A DNA stretch of 64,000 bases from Aphanocapsa lilacina HA4352-LM1 (GTDB lineage Bacteria; Cyanobacteriota; Cyanobacteriia; Gloeobacterales; Gloeobacteraceae), in NCBI GenBank assembly GCA_019359725.1, contig JAHHGR010000010.1, positions 18,341 to 82,340 of the forward strand. Direction: 5' to 3'. Below, piece by piece: positions 61,793-64,000 of this stretch. The translations under genes and the position numbers were made by a program. Each line of letters opens with the position of its first letter. Within the stretch, counting starts at the first letter, position 1. The notes under the pieces were generated by a model. The model was not told the origin of the DNA and did not search any database. It saw nothing but the letters and a program-made list of their open reading frames with translations.

Positions 61793-62845
61793 ATGGCCGA
61801 AAAATTGCGTGTCGGGATCGTGGGCGCCTCCGGGTACGGTGGGGTACAACTGGTGCGCCTGCTGCTAGATCACCCGCGCGTTGAGATCGCTTATTTGGGG
61901 GCAAACCAGAACGCCGGTACGCCCTTTGGCGAACTGTACCCGCAGTTGGCGCACCGCATCGATCGCGTGTGCGAAGCGGTCGAACTGGATCGAATCGTCG
62001 AGGCGTGCTCGGTGGTCTTCCTGGCCACCCCCAACGGCATCGCCCATACCCTGGCGCCGGGGTTGCTAGCCGGTGGCTTGCGGGTGTTCGATCTCTCGGC
62101 GGACTACCGGTTTGTCAATCTCGAAACCTATCAGTCCTGGTACGGCGGCGATCGCCACGACGCGGCGGTGGCCCGCGCGGCGGTCTATGGTCTGCCGGAA
62201 CTGTACCGCGAGCGCATCCGCACCGCCCGGCTGGTGGGCTGCCCGGGGTGTTATCCGACCGCTTCGCTCCTGGCTGCCGCTCCCCTGCTCAAGCAGGGGC
62301 TCATCGATCCGCGCAGCTTGATTATCGACGCCAAATCCGGCGTCTCCGGGGCGGGGCGCGCCCTCAAGACCGGTTCGCTCTTTGCTGAGGCCGACAGCAG
62401 CGTGGCTGCCTATAACGTCGCGCGCCACCGGCATATCCCGGAAATCGAGCAAATCTGCTCGGATCTGGCCGGTATGCGCGTGCAGGTGCAGTTCACCCCC
62501 CATTTGATCCCGATGTCGCGGGGAATGCTCGTGACGCTCTACGCCCAACTGCGCGATCCGGGACTGGTGAGCGAGGACATGCTCACTATCTACGAAGCGT
62601 TCTACCGCCAGGCGCCGGCCGTGCGCGTACTCGGTAGCGGCATCTATCCGCAAACCAAGTGGGCGAGCGGCACCAACACCTGCTTTATCGGCCTGGAGGT
62701 CGATCCGCGTACCGAACGGGTGGTGGTGCTCTCAGCCCTCGACAATCTGGTGAAGGGTCAGTCCGGGCAGGCAATCCAGGCAATGAATCTCACCCAGGGT
62801 TGGGAAGAGATGCTGGGTTTGCCCGCCATCGGATTTTACCCCTGA
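61793..62845 (+). CDS. argC: N-acetyl-gamma-glutamyl-phosphate reductase
   Basis: A 350-residue arginine-pathway enzyme. It has [22 protein letters not shown] (NADP motif), [19 protein letters not shown] and [11 protein letters not shown]. The catalytic Cys is in [19 protein letters not shown] (about residue 151); [13 protein letters not shown] and [13 protein letters not shown] follow. It belongs to the long (type 1) family. The ATG at 61793 is followed by the canonical N-terminus. A very strong hairpin overlaps the stop. Confidence 0.97.
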   Translation: MAEKLRVGIVGASGYGGVQLVRLLLDHPRVEIAYLGANQNAGTPFGELYPQLAHRIDRVCEAVELDRIVEACSVVFLATPNGIAHTLAPGLLAGGLRVFDLSADYRFVNLETYQSWYGGDRHDAAVARAAVYGLPELYRERIRTARLVGCPGCYPTASLLAAAPLLKQGLIDPRSLIIDAKSGVSGAGRALKTGSLFAEADSSVAAYNVARHRHIPEIEQICSDLAGMRVQVQFTPHLIPMSRGMLVTLYAQLRDPGLVSEDMLTIYEAFYRQAPAVRVLGSGIYPQTKWASGTNTCFIGLEVDPRTERVVVLSALDNLVKGQSGQAIQAMNLTQGWEEMLGLPAIGFYP

Positions 62846-62886
62846 CGCACGATGCCCGGCGCCTGCTCGCCGGGCATCGTGCGTCA
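62843..62886. terminator. 18-bp perfect hairpin at the argC 3' end, bidirectional terminator
   Basis: TGACGCACGATGCCCGGC (62843-62860) pairs with 62869-62886 across an 8-nt loop, and its first three bases are the argC stop codon. It lies 14 bp from the convergent rubrerythrin stop, so it may end both transcripts. There is no strong T run. Confidence 0.75.
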
Positions 62887-62900
62887 TAGAGCTTTAAAGA

Positions 62901-63437
62901 TCAGGCGCTGACCAGCCGGTCGAGGGCACGCTGCACCCACTGCATGTGGCGCTGCTCGCTCGCGGTGATCGCATCGAAGCGCTGGGCGATCTCTTCTTTG
63001 CCTTGCGCGCGCGCGAGGTGGGCAAAGGCCGGGTAGGTTTTGGTGGCTTCGATCGATTCGACTTCCAGGGCGGTCTCCAAGGCCCGGCGCAGACCGCGCG
63101 GGTCGGTGCTCACCACGGCCATCTGCGCTTCGATTTCACCCACCAGGCGCCGCGCCTCGGCGGTCTCGGGGGAATCTTTAATCTCCAACTGCGGATAGAG
63201 TTCGCGCAACAGATCGGCGTGCTCCTTTTCTTCGCGGGCAATTGCCTCGAACATACCGGCGACTTCGCTCGCTCCTGACTGGCGGGCGATTTCAGCAAAA
63301 GTCGGGTACATGCACTCGTGCTCGTAGATCTCCACTTCGATCGACGAGGCCGCGTTCAAATCGGTCTGATCGTGGTAGACCGCTTCTTGAAAGAACCGAT
63401 CGATCCCGAGAAAATCTTCCTGATAATTGAGCGTCAT
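62901..63437 (-). CDS. rubrerythrin-like diiron protein
   Basis: A 178-residue protein from the ATG at 63437 (MTLNYQEDFLGIDRFF) with GGAGG about 9 bp upstream. The ferritin-like four-helix bundle has paired metal motifs: EVEIYEHECMYPTFAEIARQSG, AREEKEHADLLRELYP, EVESIEATKTYPAFAHLARAQG and SEQRHMQWVQRALD. No rubredoxin-type CxxC domain is fused. A role in peroxide reduction or iron handling is inferred. Confidence 0.9.
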   Translation of the reverse strand: MTLNYQEDFLGIDRFFQEAVYHDQTDLNAASSIEVEIYEHECMYPTFAEIARQSGASEVAGMFEAIAREEKEHADLLRELYPQLEIKDSPETAEARRLVGEIEAQMAVVSTDPRGLRRALETALEVESIEATKTYPAFAHLARAQGKEEIAQRFDAITASEQRHMQWVQRALDRLVSA

Positions 63438-63559
63438 CTGCACCGTCCTCCAACTCGAAACATTCTGGGAGCGAGACTTTCGCATTTTAGATGTGATTTA
63501 GCATTTCAAGTCCAACCGAAGCATTAAGTTTTCTATAGACTACAGGCAGAAGTGTTGAA

Positions 63560-63844
63560 TCAGTGAACGCTTGCACACAGTTCGAGGGGCCAGACCCTGC
63601 GCCTCCAGCTGCCCAGCAATTTTCCCAGCCAATGCACATAACTGACTTCCTGACACATGCAACATTGCAAGTAACGCAATTTATCCAACCGTTTACTACC
63701 CCATATTTTCGGCACAGCTACCAGTTCCAATAACAGGTGGGCAATCAGGGTTACGTAGACCTGCATCCGGATGCCATTCTCGTTTTTTGTCGCCGATTCA
63801 AAAATGAAGTGCAACGCTTGAGAGCCTTCCGCTGAGGGACTCAT
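63560..63844 (-). mobile_element. truncated transposase (IS4-like C-terminal part)
   Basis: The minus strand carries NENGIRMQVYVTLIAHLLLELV and KLRYLQCCMCQEVSYVHWLGKLL, resembling the C-terminal part of IS4-superfamily transposases, with the catalytic N-terminal two-thirds missing. The first residues (MSPSAEGSQ) appear to be junction sequence next to the IS30 copy, so truncation by that insertion is plausible. Confidence 0.6.
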
Positions 63845-63884
63845 AGAGGTATCCTGACGTTTACTACGACAACCAGGAACCCCT

Positions 63885-64000
63885 ATGAGCTACAGCCAGC
63901 TTACCCTACAAGAGCGTCATCGGATCTATATTCTGCGGTACGAAGATTGCTTATCTTTAAGCGCCATCGCCCAATTGCTTGGACGCCACTGCAGTACGAT
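63885..64000 (+). mobile_element. IS30 family transposase, N-terminal part (runs off the right edge)
   Basis: An ATG at 63885 opens MSYSQLTLQERHRIYILRYE, with LSLSAIAQLLGRHCST before the end of the window: the helix-turn-helix N-terminus of IS30-family transposases. Only 38 codons are visible, so completeness is unknown. The left end of the element presumably lies around 63835-63870. Confidence 0.85.

Overview
The window comes from a GC-rich cyanobacterial chromosome. It carries psbA (photosystem II D1), chlI, a Ycf23/DUF561 protein, DUF3007 and DUF1995 proteins, an EGY-like site-2 protease and a CcdA/thioredoxin pair. From protein recall the best fit is Gloeobacter, most likely G. violaceus, a thylakoid-less early-branching lineage. 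That species assignment is inference; no search was run.

Layout. 1-11 kb: the start of an ArsS-type radical SAM gene running off the left edge, nadC/trmD (divergent), an osmolyte-type ABC protein with fused binding protein and permease, a TPR protein, dapB, small envelope proteins and a secreted S9 peptidase. 11-18 kb is the photosynthesis-flavoured part: psbA with a strong terminator, a YceI protein, a geranylgeranyl-reductase-like oxidoreductase, an M50 protease and chlI. 18-27 kb: a glycine-zipper protein followed by a structured 3' RNA, a small RTX-repeat protein, trpE, the thioredoxin/CcdA pair, tRNA-Arg(CCG), ahcY, a ferredoxin and tlyA. 27-31 kb: a tight three-gene operon (aldehyde dehydrogenase, class III aminotransferase, DUF1338) that looks like a 2-aminoadipate/lysine catabolic route.

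31.2-32.2 kb is a gene graveyard: the N-terminus of an IS5-type transposase joined in frame to a subtilase-like fragment, then a broken OmpR-type response regulator. 32.9-37 kb holds tRNA-Gln directly followed by tadA, a Uma2 remnant and an intact Uma2 gene, DUF1995 and miaA. 38-48 kb is mainly a minus-strand exopolysaccharide block: dTDP-rhamnose-type genes, an initiating sugar transferase, a Wza-like exporter, a TPR protein, a CpsB-type PHP phosphatase, DUF3007 and an AMIN/phosphodiester glycosidase.

48-52 kb contains ychF, dnaN and, immediately upstream of dnaN, a dense cluster of DnaA-box-like nonamers beside a TAG-repeat (DnaA-trio-like) tract and an AT-rich stretch. This is a strong candidate chromosomal replication origin and is the most notable signal in the window. 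52-63 kb carries a 1032-residue secreted sugar-dehydrogenase-like protein with duplicated N-terminal domains, a membrane-bound MutS-like ATPase, a Tat-exported NlpC/P60 hydrolase, Ycf23, RidA, tRNA-Arg(TCT), acpS, argC and a rubrerythrin. The right edge (63.5-64 kb) has a truncated transposase next to the start of an IS30-family transposase that leaves the window.
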